This document shows positions 10,735 through 22,129 of a stretch of 64,000 bases of DNA, one piece after another. Positions within the stretch are counted from its first letter, which is position 1. The number at the start of each line of letters is the position of its first letter. A model generated the notes under the pieces. That model did no database searches. It was not told the DNA's origin and saw nothing but the letters and a program-made list of their open reading frames with translations. The translations under genes were made by a program, and so were the position numbers. Source of the DNA: Macrothele yani (taxonomy: Eukaryota > Arthropoda > Arachnida > Araneae > Macrothelidae); NCBI GenBank assembly GCA_039090855.1, contig CM076990.1, positions 198,963,232 through 199,027,231 of the forward strand, in the 5' to 3' direction.

Positions 10735-11936
10735 GCAAGGATGATATGAAGTGGGATAAACATAAATAGGAGTTTCTATGTGTAAATGCAGTAATCGTAC
10801 ATCACAAAAGCACAAATTCGCACTTCGAAGAGGAATCGGCGGCCAGGTGCTTAAATATAAATTAAGCTGGCAAATGTTTAAGTTTAGCAATGGCTGAAAC
10901 TTCATGTTAAAAGATATTCGGAAATGCAGATTTGGAAAGCATTAAGCTCATTTTCTCAGAAAGAATGCAGTTTACCGCCCTGAAAATGATGCTGGAGTTT
11001 TAGCTGTTGCTTGCATTTAAGAATTTGATAAATCAGCGTGATTAGTTTGAGAGAGAAAGTGTTTCAAAAGACATACAACGCTGGAATATATTGAGTATGC
11101 GTATGTATTTTGTTGTTCTTGTTATTGTTTAGACTGAAGCAACCCTGTCCACATTCGGGCGAACAGAAATATTATATGGATTGAAGGTGAGCTGAAAAGC
11201 ACTCGCAAGATTTAAGAGCGTATTTCTTCGAAACATAAAACGATGCATACAAACTGATACTTCAAGCTCTTTTTGCGGCAATATCTCCTGTGTGCCTTTC
11301 TTCGACTTATGCAGCTTTAACGCAAGTTTGGAAACAACAAATTGTAAAATGTCGTGTGAAACTGCTAAACCTTCATGCTGAATAGCTGATATGAGGACCT
11401 TCAACGTCTCTGACGGTAACTTGTACAGCTAATGCCCTTGGGTTCTCTCACAAGGAGTCTAATTGACTGAGATCAGCTTAAGTAAGGAGCCTTGTGGATT
11501 CCTTTTTCATAGTGCCCTCGATAGAGCAAAGAAATAACATTTTCCCAGTATATCCATTCGTAACTCTATCGTCGTGTCGTTGATCTCCCATGTTTTGAGT
11601 AATCATCCACTGTTGTTCCAGTTTGGGAAATTTCTTGAAGTGATTTTTAGCTGGAATCGGGAGTGAGACGCTTCTCTGGACCAGTAAAACTAATATTTTT
11701 GTAAATAATCATGCCATTTTCCTTTTAATGTTGTCACAGTTGGATCGGCACCATTTGTTGTCTTCGTAAAAATAAAGAGTTTGTAACGTATACTCTATAT
11801 TCACTTTCCTTTTGATTTTACTATCTCTGGTTATTTTATTTTACTATGTAAATTATCTTCTTACTGAACAAAATATTATTTCACCCGCTGAATGAGATCT
11901 GGCAATGAGTGTAAGTCATGACGTGGTGGTAGCCAG
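10735..11936. other. No gene recognised
   Basis: Apart from the minisatellite fragment at its start, I see no repeat family or protein motif. A 91-codon open frame on the minus strand (11129-11404) has no recognisable domain. Confidence 0.45.
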
Positions 11937-12548
11937 TATAAATAGGCGCGTTCAACGATAGCCAAGGAGAGCGTTTGTTATTGAAGGGAGAGCGTTTGTT
12001 GTATAGGAGAGCTTTTGTTGTTATAGGGAGAGCGTTTGTTGTTATACTAGGGGAGCGTTGTTGTTGTGAAGGAGAGAGTTTGTTGTTGTTGTTGTATTGA
12101 GAGCTTCGTTCTATGTGATTAGTTTGATTCTTCATTATTGTGAAACGAGTTGTGTGTGTGCTTTGGATGATCAAGAGTTACATAATAAAAGAGCTTTGTC
12201 GTAAGTACGTCTTTCTCAATTCATAGTTTTTGTCAGACCTCTGTCTGGCTGTTAGGTTTATGTCATTAGTTTATTACTATTAACAACCAGCGTTAAGACT
12301 TTATTCATTCTAATTACTGCTACAACATTACTACCAGTTATAAGTTTGTTCAATACTATTACTACACTACTAGCAGGAGACTTTATTCATGTTCTTAATT
12401 AACTAGTAACAACAACCATTTGAATTCACTATTTGAAGCTTAGTACAAGCATATCATTCAGTAGCAGAAGCATTATACTTAGCTCAGTAGGAAAGCTTCA
12501 TTATTATAATTAGCTTAGCGGAAAGTAAATAAAATTTACTTCGTTATA
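11937..12548 (+). repeat. LTR-like segment (TATA box, polyA signal, U5-like end)
   Basis: A TATA box (TATAAATAGG, 11937) is followed by a short degenerate tandem of GGGAGAGCGTTTGTTGT units (11960-12095) and a polyA signal AATAAA at 12184. The segment ends with AAATTTACTTCGTTATA at 12532-12548, identical over 17 nt to the 3' end of the LTRs of the small element at 49145-49729. A D-arm-like TAGCTCAGTAGG also precedes it at about 12479. I could not fix the 5' border or find a primer binding site, so a solo or decayed LTR is an inference. Confidence 0.4.
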
Positions 12549-13149
12549 AGGTATATACTTACACCCCTTACTAAAGGATTGCCAGATTTTCCCCAAAGTG
12601 CGTGAAATAAGTGCTATACCCAAAAAAGAATCATTAACACATCTATATAGACGTTTTCCTAATAATCAGCGTTTTAACAAAACTATAGTTTTGTTTAATG
12701 GTATTTCTCCATGAAAGAGGAGCAAGAAACCCTTTAGGTTGTGGCGGGATAGAGTTAAGATTTTTTTCCACCCTTTGTTCAGTGTAAAAGATTTATTGGG
12801 GTTGGGGGGAGGCAATATTTATTCTGGTTTATATTTCTTTGGTCCATCCCTACATGTTTATGGATTGTGAGAATGTTATCCCATCTAATCCCTTGGTCAC
12901 ACCTACGCATATCCATCTTGAATGATTCCTTTTGTTCGCTTATACTATTCTTCTGGCTATTTCTAGAAAAATTGGGGGTGTGGTGGCTTTGGTAGCTATA
13001 GGGAAAATCTTTGAATAACAGAATAATCAGTTATCTAGAATAAAAAAAATAATTCATGACAATCCGTATTAATTTTAGAAAATAATTCATGACAATCCAT
13101 ATGAATTTTAAAAAATAATAGGTAGCAGGGGTTGAGTAGTTTTAGTCTT
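12549..13149. other. No gene recognised
   Basis: AT-rich with a short direct repeat AATTCATGACAATCC at about 13051 and 13084. Nothing else supported. Confidence 0.45.
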
Positions 13150-13630
13150 TATCAGCCTTTTCTCTTCGGACCAGTTCTGACGTGAGTATTAAGAATGCAG
13201 ACATTCTTAGACAGCATGTCCCTGAGTGTGTAAGTTGTCTTAAAACAGAGAAAAGTCAGCTTCAGACCAATTCTGAGGCGAATCTTGTTCATTGGATCAG
13301 TAGATGGTGAGTACTGAAAGAATGCAGACATTCTTAGATAGCATGTCCCTGAGTGTGTAGGTGGTTTTAAAACAGAGAAAAGTCAGCTTCATGCCAATTC
13401 TGAGGCGAATCTTGTTCATTGGCTCAGTAGATGATGAGTACTGAAAGAATGCAGACATTCTTACACAGCATGTCTCTGAGTGTGTAGGTGGTCTTAAAAC
13501 AGAGAAAAGTCAGCTTCAGACCAATCCTGAGGCGAGTCTTGTTCACTGGATCAGTAGATGATGAGTACTGAAAGAATGCAGACATTCTTAGACAGCATGT
13601 TCCTGAGTGTGTAGGTAGTCTTAAAAAAGA
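13150..13630. repeat. 127-bp tandem repeat, about 3.7 copies
   Basis: The word GAATGCAGACATTCTTA starts at 13193, 13320, 13447 and 13574, an exact 127-bp period. Each unit carries a small perfect hairpin, GAATG-CAGA-CATTC, and the phrase CAGCTTCAGACCAAT or a close variant. The last copy is truncated. Confidence 0.93.
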
Positions 13631-14230
13631 AAATTCAATCGATTACGAAAATCTATCAGCAGACAGAAGTCAAAATCAGTAGAATGACAACACTGCTTGG
13701 AAAACACACTCAGTTGTGAATATGCGCTGCCTTATGGTATAATGTATCACATTTTCTAGTGCAAGGAATACCCTAATTATAAATGCATGATATTAAATGT
13801 ACAGTGTGTCGGTGAAGTTTTAGTAAATTAAACATTTTGATTTCGGAAAATTTCAGATTAAACTTGGTATGTACCTTTTATGCCACCATCATGTTTTGAC
13901 GTCAAGAATTGTTTAAATTAGGTAAAGCAGCAGTTGTTTCACTAACCAGGGAACCATTTACGGACGGTAAATTTCGAAGAAGTTATCAAGATAAAGACGA
14001 AATAAACGCAGTTTTAAAGAACAATAGAAAATGATAGTACACGAGTTCAAAAATTCATGAACTTTTGTTGCAGAAAGCATTGTTGCCACACCAATAGGAA
14101 CTGCATCTTAGACATAATCACATCTATTATTTATGGAGAATCGTACATACATACATACATACATACATATCACTAAGCTGTTCTCTGATATTCAGAGGTT
14201 AGCTCCACAAAGAAATGCAAACTACCAGAT
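13631..14230. other. No gene; short (ACAT)n microsatellite
   Basis: The only clear element is the (ACAT)n run at 14145-14168. The rest is unrecognised AT-rich sequence. Confidence 0.6.
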
Positions 14231-14234
14231 AATT

Positions 14235-15112
14235 TTTACTTACTGCTGCCGTATCAAGCTTCTCCATTTACAGCGATCTAGACACACAACATGGGCTTCA
14301 CTGGCATCCATCACACGACGTACACAAGACCTTCTATACTTCATACTCATAATCTTTTTCTCATGCAGACACTCCAGAATTTGATCCTCCCATGACTTCT
14401 TTTTTTCCTTCCTGCCACTTGGGCTAAAAAACATTTCTTAGTAAGCATCTCATCACTCATTCTTTCAACATGGCCAAACCACCAAAATATATTAGTCTCC
14501 ACCATGCTAATAACATTTTGCTTCACATTACAGAACTGCAACACATCTTCATTCCTCACACAATCAGAACATGTCATGCCACAAACCCCACGTAAGTAAC
14601 GCATTTCTCCAGCACACAAATGGCTCCTATGTTTCTTCTGTAGTACCCAGGTTTCACTGCCATACATCAGAGTATGAACAATTACACTTTCATACAGAGC
14701 CATGCGGGACTCTCTTGAGAGCCCATCATTCCTGTGAAAACCTCTCACAGCAGCTGTTACTTTCCGTAAAAATTCACTCGCCTACTAATTTCACCATCCA
14801 ATAATTTTATTCTCTCTGTCAAACATGCCTCCTAAATGCACAGACTCATTCATCTGGTCAATCACTGTGGCATTTAGACTTACATTACATTCAGTGCTGA
14901 CAGTTCCTCGCTCAAAAACCATAACTTTGATTTTCCCCTTATTTATACTCAGCACGAATTTCATGCAAACTTCGTACATCCGGGACAAATTACTCTGCAA
15001 CTCACTTTTGCTCTCTGCCATCAGGCCTGTGTCATCAGCATACAGAAATCTGCACACACGGATATTACCAAGACATAAACCAGTATTGTCTATCTCGGCA
15101 TGCGAAGTATTT
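14235..15112 (-). pseudogene. LINE reverse-transcriptase fragment (FLYADD type)
   Basis: The minus strand carries the RT catalytic motif as CRFLYADDTGLMAES around 15040, followed by a palm/thumb stretch SMYEVCMKFVLSINKGKIKVMVFERG-like at 14900-14990. After a frameshift comes SRMALYESVIVHTLMYGSETWVLQKK, then MRYLRGVCGMTCSDCVRNEDV and WWFGHVERMSDEMLTKK. This order is typical of the RT C-terminal half in arthropod and fish LINEs. It is a different lineage from the LINE at 18.8-21.6 kb, which has the LTYGAKTWTLTKKD version. The 5' part is absent, and the reading frame breaks at least twice. Confidence 0.85.
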
Positions 15113-16076
15113 TAAATGGCAGGTTCATATACTACCTGATTTCTATTTTTCCTTTTTTTCTTCTTCTTGAAGTATTACACGAAGTGCAACTTGTGCTGAA
15201 TTTTTGTTTTGATATCAGACCACCCATATTTTGGGGCCTCATAATTTATGGGACCCTGACATTCATATAGTTTGTCTAAAAGTAAACACGGGTCCGGGTG
15301 GTGATAAAGTTTTTAGGACTCTGATAAGAGGCTTGAAGAAACATGGAGAAACATTTTCTCAGCATGGCCTCCTTAAAAAAAAATAATAAAAGGAAACAGA
15401 GCTGCGTAGTTTGTTTACGTGCTGTGTGGGATGGCGCACCTGACCAAGAAATGGGGAGACCGACTGCGGAAAAGGGGAATGCTCTTTTAAAGTGTGGCCT
15501 ACTTTTCAGGAGCGTTTTTAAAGTGACGCAAGAGCTCAATCCCCCAACGTCTGGGTCAAAGTCTGGGAATGGCTGTCAAAGAAAAAAAGAACTTGAAAGG
15601 AAGAAAAGGGGAAGAAAAAAATATAATAAGGTGAAGCAGACGACCCAAACAACATCCTTTCCCTGATGGAGGGGAGGTGGGAAAGCATTCAGTCGGGACG
15701 AGAGAGGGCAGGTGTCAATTATTGACCTTGAAGTAACCTCACCTGCAACAACTTCGGGGAAATATCATCATGCAAGACTCGAAATTATCAGGAAGAGAAA
15801 ATCGCTGACGCACAAAATTTTTAACAGCTAAAGTTTGTACACCTTTCAACGCCCTGCCATGCAGATGATAGGAACACCAAGAAAGGTGAATTCGGTTTTT
15901 GTTTTTTTTCGTATGACGTACAATTGTTCGAAATAATACCGAGAGAGAAACTCTGCTTTCACTGAGATACGTTTTTGTGAGGAATTATTCCTTGGCCGAA
16001 AATTTCCGAAAGCAAAGAAATGGTGAGTTAAAATTTACTTATCTTTGACCGTACATTTAAAGTATATTGATTTAAC
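15113..16076. other. No gene recognised
   Basis: A 107-codon open frame at 15343-15666 is lysine-rich and repetitive at its end, without family motifs. I do not support it as a gene. Confidence 0.45.
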
Positions 16077-16205
16077 ATTTTAACACCATCACTATTATCA
16101 TCATCACCAACTGTTATTCTCAATCTACAGCTGGATGAAGGCTTCCCCAAGTCTCTTCCATATCACTCCGGCATGCTTTCGAATTTCATCCACCCGTGGT
16201 TCTTA
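16077..16205 (-). repeat. LINE 3'-end fragment
   Basis: This matches the 3' terminal region of the 18.8-21.6 kb LINE in minus orientation: a tail of ATCATCATC words, then GCTGGATGAAGGCTTCCCCA, TCTCTTCCATATCAC and GCTTTCGAATTTCATCCAC. Such short 3' fragments are typical of 5'-truncated LINE insertions. Confidence 0.7.
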
Positions 16206-16994
16206 TGCTCCTTGAAAACCTTGAAAGCTCGTTGAAAAATAAAAGTTGATTTTCAAGTCCTTGAAAGTACTTGAAAAAGTTTGAGAGTCCATAAACAATA
16301 CCTGAAAAACATTTCTTTCTGTTTTTTAAGGATTAGTATGAGACAGTATATGTAAAATTATTGTGCTAAAAAGTTGTGTAGGATATTTTTGTGTAGTTCT
16401 GATAAAAACACCAAGCTGATCAAATAGCCTAGAACTTGCGTTCAACCTAGGAGAGCGCGTTGAACGTAAGTACCTTGGCTATGCCATCACTACAGAGTAA
16501 AACGTCTGACATGGGAGTAAAATAATTGGAATGATGTATTTGCGAATTGGGATGGGCTTCTGTTGATTGGGGTTAATTATTGTTCTTGCGGGAGGGTGGA
16601 ACTTCTGGGAATTGCTTCTGCTTCGTGCGTGGACCCCTCGTCTCCTGGCTGCATCAAAAAGTGCATCAAAGTCATGCATCAAAATGTAAAGTAAATAGTA
16701 AATATCGTACCAGCAGTTGAACACGAAAATAATGTACCCTTTCAAAATATTCCACAAAACAAAATGATTTCGAAAAACACCAAAACAGAGGGGCCATTCG
16801 AAGTTAATAAAATAAATCAACGGGGGTTAACAGGCAGATCACACATTAAAGGTGTGCCCGTCCCATTTAAATTTAACGGTTTGAACTTGATAAAATACCT
16901 GTTACTGACCGACCGACAACACACACATATCATAATTTGGGTTTAAAACGTCCTTGAAAAATGCTTGAATTTATCTTGCTTTGAAGAATATGAA
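16197..16994. repeat. Possible element with CTTGAAAA-rich ends
   Basis: Both ends carry clustered TTGAAAA words, and the outermost bases are roughly inverted (GGTTCTTATGCTCC at the left; GAAGAATATGAACC at the right). No transposase is seen inside. Offered as a candidate non-autonomous repeat only. Confidence 0.3.
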
Positions 16995-17865
16995 CCTTGT
17001 CCCCAACATGATCTGAGTCTTTTCCTGATACTTGGTATCCAGTGTAGCATTTCAGATGCACAACGGTGTCAGTTCTTTCTGACTCTAAGTTAACCTTCCT
17101 TTTGAGTTCCTGTATTCTTATGTTAATTTGGTTTATTCTCGTTAAATATTTTGATAAGCATAACGCCACATTTTTTCTCTCGACGAATTAAACTTTGGTA
17201 ACTACCTGACATAAGGTCAGAAGGCAATGATGAAGTTGAGAAACGAGAGATAAAATTTACTGTTTCGATGTTTTTCGTTACATTATGCTTTTGAGTACAC
17301 TATATTTTTTTCAAGAGTCAATATTATCCCTTTCAATGTTTGAGGCAATGTTCCGAGTTTCAAGTTCTACCTTTAGTTCAGTTCGATATTCTGAGACAAA
17401 CTTTATATATGTATTTTGATAAAATTTACGATTACCTAAAAACAGCGAAGAGTTGTATAATGATAATTGTAAAACAGCAAAGACGGTTATTTCATTTGGA
17501 CATTACTATACTTGATACAATAAAGAAGTGGATTTTGTTGTAAGTACTGCCTTGTTATTCAACCTGGTTGTTAACTTTAAGTGCCTAATTAGTTTTTTCA
17601 TGTCAAGTTAATACTTTCAGTTGTAACTCGTATATATATATAGTGAAATTATCTGGGTTCAACCAAAAGACGCTCTAAGAATACACTTAAGGCTCACTTA
17701 GTAAGCTTTAAGTGTACTACAGTGAAATTATTAGCTGAAATTACGTTAAATCTAACAAGTTCAGAGCTCAGTGTTCTACAAGGAAACAAACTACGGTCAA
17801 GATAATAATTACTACTACAAACGTTAATAAATTAACTATTATTTCAGCATCTTTTTTTTTTTTGC
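16995..17865. other. No gene recognised
   Basis: AT-rich. A phrase resembling the LTR-like segment at 12.2 kb (AATAAA followed closely by TTGTAAGTAC) occurs at 17519-17546, but no element borders could be found. Confidence 0.4.
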
Positions 17866-18160
17866 AATATGTTCAACCCATTGCCACTTGAGGGTCTTTA
17901 CTTTGATCATGATGTCATCCACTCTAGTCATTTCCTAATCCACGAGTTCCTGTTATCTTCCTTGGATAAAGAATGATCAAGCTTGCATAATTTCATGCTT
18001 TCTTCTGTTGTCCGCAGACTCAGTTTGTCATTTTTATTTAAGGTCCATGACTCTTATCCATAAGTAAGAACCGGAAAGGTGCAATGATTAAACATTTCTC
18101 TTTTAAGGCATAATTATAAATTGCTGTTGAAAATGGTACTGTATTATCAAACGGTCTGCA
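17866..18160 (-). pseudogene. LINE RT C-terminal fragment, decayed
   Basis: In minus orientation, translation with frameshifts follows the same C-terminal region as the LINE at 18.8-21.6 kb. The plus strand shows AACCCATTGCCACTTGAGGG, TTGATCATGATGTCATCCAC, AGTCATTTCCTAATCCACGA and TTAAGGTCCATGACTC, each with a counterpart at 19030-19210. It is more diverged than that copy. Confidence 0.65.
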
Positions 18161-18671
18161 AATATGCTTATGTTAATATACGTAAGAAACTGAAACTGAC
18201 TTTCTAAAAAAGAAACTCATTTAGAGTGGTGAAGGGTGACATTTTATTTTCTGTTCATTTTATGACTGTATTACACAGTTTGTTAGACATTCGCTTACAA
18301 GGAATTTTGAAGTTCCCGGATTACTATTGTATTTTTCCCAGATGACGAAAACAAATAAAATACCAACTAAACCACTCTTTTGTAGTAGGGAATCGTAGGT
18401 TTATTCAGCGGAGTTATGGGGAAAATCACATTTGAGCTTTGTCCTGATTTCTTTCTATCTTTATATCATTAGCACGTCGATCTATTTCTGCTTATTATTC
18501 TATTGGGCTTCTTTCTTAGTTATCTCGCTGCTAAGTTTTCCTTTTCCGACTTTACTCTTTCAATCAGCCATCTCCATACCGGACATTGTCTCTCCCGCCA
18601 TCTCCCCCTCGAATCCAGAGCAATCCACCACGATAAGGAGAAAAATCTACTAAACCCTCTCTCCTTTAGTT
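18161..18671. other. No gene recognised
   Basis: Hydrophobic short open frames at 18432-18706 are T-rich chance frames. No repeat recognised. Confidence 0.45.
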
Positions 18672-18795
18672 CTTGCGCGTACTTATGGATCAGACTCGGA
18701 CCTTAACCAAAAAAAAAAAAAAGACAAAAAGACATACAGAGGCTGCAGATAACTTGGTGTAACTAGGAAAGATAAGAAAAACTCATGGATATATA
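18672..18795 (+). repeat. LINE RT C-terminal scrap, plus orientation
   Basis: Reads TYGS(E)TWTL-like CGGACCTTAACC, a run of A, then AAAGACATACAGAGGCTGCAG (KDIQRLQ) and AAAACTCATGGAT (NSWI). This is the same stretch that is intact on the opposite strand at 19090-19220. It lies beside the long LINE in opposite orientation. Confidence 0.6.
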
Positions 18796-18814
18796 TATAT
18801 GTACACATATATCA

Positions 18815-21600
18815 TTGTCAACCATTATCAATCCACTGCTCGATGAAGGTCTCCCGAAGTCTCTTCCACAACGGTCTGTCTTATGCCAGTCACCTCCATG
18901 CTACTCTCGCATACTTTCGAATTTCATCCACTCATATACCACGTGGTCTTCTTCTGGGTCTTTTCCTGTCCCTTGTATTTCAGTCTAAAATTTCAGTTGT
19001 TCATCGATGGTCTTTCCTTCTGACAATATATCCATCCCGTTGCCATTTCATGGATTTTACTCTGTTCATGATGTCTTCCACTCTTGTCATTTTTCTGATC
19101 CACGAGTTCCTCTTCTTATCTATTCTGGTTACACCAAGCATACACCTCTCCACGCTTCTTTGAGTTGCCTGCAGTCTTTGTATGTCTTTTTTAGTTAAGG
19201 TCCAGGTCTTTGCACCATACGTAAGCACTGGAAGGATGCATTGATCAAACGCTTTTCTTTTAAGACATAATGGAATATTGCCCTTGAAAATTATACTGTT
19301 TCTTCCAAAAGCTCTCCAGTGAAGTTTTATACGCCGATTAATTTCTTCATCAATGTGATCCTCACTGGATATCTGCTATCCAAGGTAAATGTAGGTATCG
19401 ATTATCTCCAACTTTTCCCCATCAATCGATAAAGCTTCATTTCTTGTAAAAGCATTGTACGTCACTTTTGTCTTCTGAAAGTTCATTTTTAATCCCACTT
19501 CATTACTCTTGTAAACAAGTTAAGGGATAATGCTCTGCAACTCTGACGGAGTAGTTGCAAAACGACTACGTCATCAGCAAACCGAAGGTGACTAAGATAA
19601 TCTCCATTTATCTTTATCCCTTTATTTTCAAAGTTCAGTGATTGAAAGACATTTTCCAATGTGGCATTAAAGAGTTTGTGAGATATAGTGTCACCATTCA
19701 AAAGCCTTTTCACAATTGATAAAATTCATGCATAATTGGAGTTCATATTCCTTCGCACTTCCAATTAGTTCTCTCAGTACGTGGATATTATCTATAGTGC
19801 TGTAGCCACTCCTGAATCCAGCTTGTTCTCTCGGCTGAGCCATGTCTAGTATTATCTTCAAGGAGAGTGAAAGAACTTTAGTGAAGATTTTATAAACCAC
19901 TGATAGGAGGCTGATAGATCTGTAGTTCCTGAGATCCTGAATGTCACCTTTTTTTATGTAGCAGGATCATTGTAGTATTGTTCCAATTCTCAGGAATCTT
20001 CCCGTTATTAGGGCATCGAGTGAAAACTTGGGAGAGTACTGTTTCAATATCTGCACTTGCTCCTTTTATGATGTCTACGGTAAATCCATTTTCTCTTGGA
20101 ACTTTTCTCTGTTTCATCTTACTGAATGCATGTGCAACTTCTGCTGGGAGGACTGGAAGAGCTCTGGTACTGGTACCTTTCGTAACGTCTGGAGTATATG
20201 TATCATCCCTTTCATATATTTTGAGTAGAAATCTTTCACTCTTGTCAAGATTTGCCTCTATTTCTTGTTACAGAACCATCTTCTTTTCTCAGTGTCATAT
20301 TTTGTTTTATTCCTTTATTGAGATGTCCCTTTGCTCTCTTCGGGCTTTGGTTGTTTTCAATTGTTTTTCTCACTAATTCAGAGCTGAATTTCCTTGCGTC
20401 TTCAGTGATACGTTTTCGTACTGTCTTGCATAGCTCTATATATTCCACTTTGGAAGTCACATCTTATTTAGTTGTCCTCATCTCTTTTCTTTTTTGCATC
20501 AGAATTTTGGGTTTTCCTGATAATTTGTTCATATACAACTTGTTCTTAGTACCAGCTAATTTTGTTGCTGTTTCCATAAGAGCTTTGGTTAGTTTTCTGT
20601 TAACTTGAGAGATGTCGACTTCTTCCGACGTTAGACTTTCTAGAGCAGAGAATCTGTTATTCAGTTCCAATTTGAAGGTATGATGATGTTTTTAAGGTTA
20701 GTCATGTCAATATACTTGTTTGTTTTATGAGCTTGCCACGCTCGAGTTTTGAATTGAGGTGCGTTTTACATCTTACCATTCTATGGTCACTACCTGTGTT
20801 GAACTTGTTCAGCACACTGCAGTCACGACAAATTTCTTGTTATACATAATAAAATCAATTTCACTTGTCAACCCATTGGGATGCCTCCATGTCCATTTCC
20901 TTTGTGGCTTTTTCTTGAAAAAGGAGTTCATGATGAAAACCCTTCTGCCTCTGCAAACTCTACGAGAGTATTTCCACGCTGGTTTCTGTTGCCGTGACCG
21001 AATTTACCTACTGAAGTTTCATTCTGTTGCCGTTGCCCTATTTTTGCATTGAAATCTCCCATAATTATCTTCAAGTGCTGCTTGCCTTTATTATTTAGAT
21101 AACAAATTTCCTCATAAAATTATTCAATTTCTTTTTTAGGATGACTTATGGTGGGTGCATAAGCTTGAATAATCTGAGCCTGGTATCTTCATGGGAGTTG
21201 GATAACAAGTCGTGCAGCTTTTTCAGAGGAACTTTCAACTTCTAGAACTTTATCCTTCAGTTTCTTGTTCATTATAAATCCAACACCACTAGCTCTGGCA
21301 GTATCTGTCCCGCGATAGTAGAAAAGATGTCCACTTTTCAGTTCAATGAGATCTTCTCCTTTGCTCCTTACCTCACTTAGCCCGTAGATGTCCCACTTGA
21401 TCATTTGTAGTTCCTCTTCCAATTCAAGGAGCCCTGAATCAGAAGACAGAGATCGTCCATTGAAAGTAGCCAAGGTTAGCATCAGATGGCATTGGTTACT
21501 TTCAACAGACGCTCTCTATCTTCCTCTCCTTGACAAATGTCAACCCCCGCTTTCTCGTAGTGCATCCTGTTCCCACTAAAGGAGATCTGACTACCGCCAA
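18815..21600 (-). mobile_element. Long LINE (endonuclease plus RT), minus strand
   Basis: About 2.7 kb of a non-LTR retrotransposon running right to left: 5' region near 21600, an apurinic-type endonuclease domain at 20750-21480, a linker at 20240-20670, the RT domain at 19490-19980, the C-terminal region at 19000-19230 and a 3' end near 18815. Multiple other loci in the window (6441, 16077, 17866, 18672, 21690, 23585) are fragments of this or close families. It is the longest retrotransposon here and probably reaches its own 3' end. Confidence 0.85.
19001..21482 (-). pseudogene. Endonuclease/reverse-transcriptase polyprotein, broken
   Basis: The product would be the LINE polyprotein that nicks target DNA and reverse transcribes its own RNA. 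Blocks seen, N to C: LATFNGRSLSSDSGLLELEE and WDIYGLSEVRSKGED (endonuclease start and the metal-binding E in SEVR); a GDFNAKIG-like block with GNRNQRGNTLVEFA around 21010-21060; TSEIDFIMYNK and TGSDHRMVR near 20770-20860, the endonuclease catalytic SDHR; RT motifs QPREQAGFRSGYSTIDNIH and FINCEKAFEW near 19690-19860; RFADDVVVL near 19580, the YADD-box variant; and YGAKTWTLTKKDIQRLQ with CMLGVTRIDKKRNSWIRK at the C-terminus. Stops and frameshifts separate the blocks. This pattern is often annotated as craniofacial-development-protein-2-like in arthropods. Confidence 0.85.
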
Positions 21601-21689
21601 CAGCAGTATAATTATACCATCGGAATTAGAGGAAATGCTATCTCAAACTCACCAACCCGCTTGGCCAGCGTGGTGAGTTATGGCCAAGC

Positions 21690-21980
21690 CCGTCCGAGAT
21701 ACAAGAAATGGGAATTTATCGATTGATGGCGAAAAGCTGGAGATAACCGATAGCTACATTTACCTTGGACAGAAAATATCAAGCAAAGGTCACATTGATG
21801 AAGAAATTATCGACGTATAAAACTTGGTTGGAGAGCTTTTAGAAGAATCAGTACAATTCTTAAGAGCAATATGCCATTACGTCTTAAAAGAAAATTGTTT
21901 AATTAATCAATGCATCCTTCCAATGCTTATATACGGAGCAGAGACCTGGACCTTAACTAGACAAGTAAGATGACACCGAA
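21690..21980 (+). pseudogene. LINE RT-connection fragment, plus orientation
   Basis: Translates as NGNLSIDGEKLEITDSYIYL, GQKISSKGHIDEEII, RISTILKSNMPLRLKRKL and INQCILPMLIYGAETWTLT, with frameshifts between. This is the segment between RT motif and C-terminal region of the neighbouring LINE family, but on the opposite strand. It stops abruptly at about 21980. Confidence 0.8.
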
Positions 21981-22129
21981 TTTTCCTGCGTAATGGACAC
22001 GTCTTTTGAATCCATTCTGACGCAAATTAAATTTATCAGAGGTATTCGACGTCACTGGAATAGGTATGGAAACAGTAGTATCTGACGGAAGAAAGAAGTT
22101 TTTCAATCTGGCTTTTAATCCCGCAGATA

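Noticed and set aside
13150..13630. CRISPR-like array because of regular repeats
   Set aside because: The whole 127-bp unit is repeated without variable spacers, and the context is eukaryotic.
15343..15666. 107-codon plus-strand open frame
   Set aside because: The C-terminal half is purine-run lysine/arginine; no domain or homologous segment recognised.
17519..17546. Second LTR-like polyA/U5 phrase
   Set aside because: AATAAA followed by TTGTAAGTAC resembles 12184-12212, but no TATA box, borders or repeat could be found.
19978..20608. 132- and 118-codon plus-strand open frames
   Set aside because: Both are antisense to the LINE polyprotein, whose minus-strand motifs explain the open reading.
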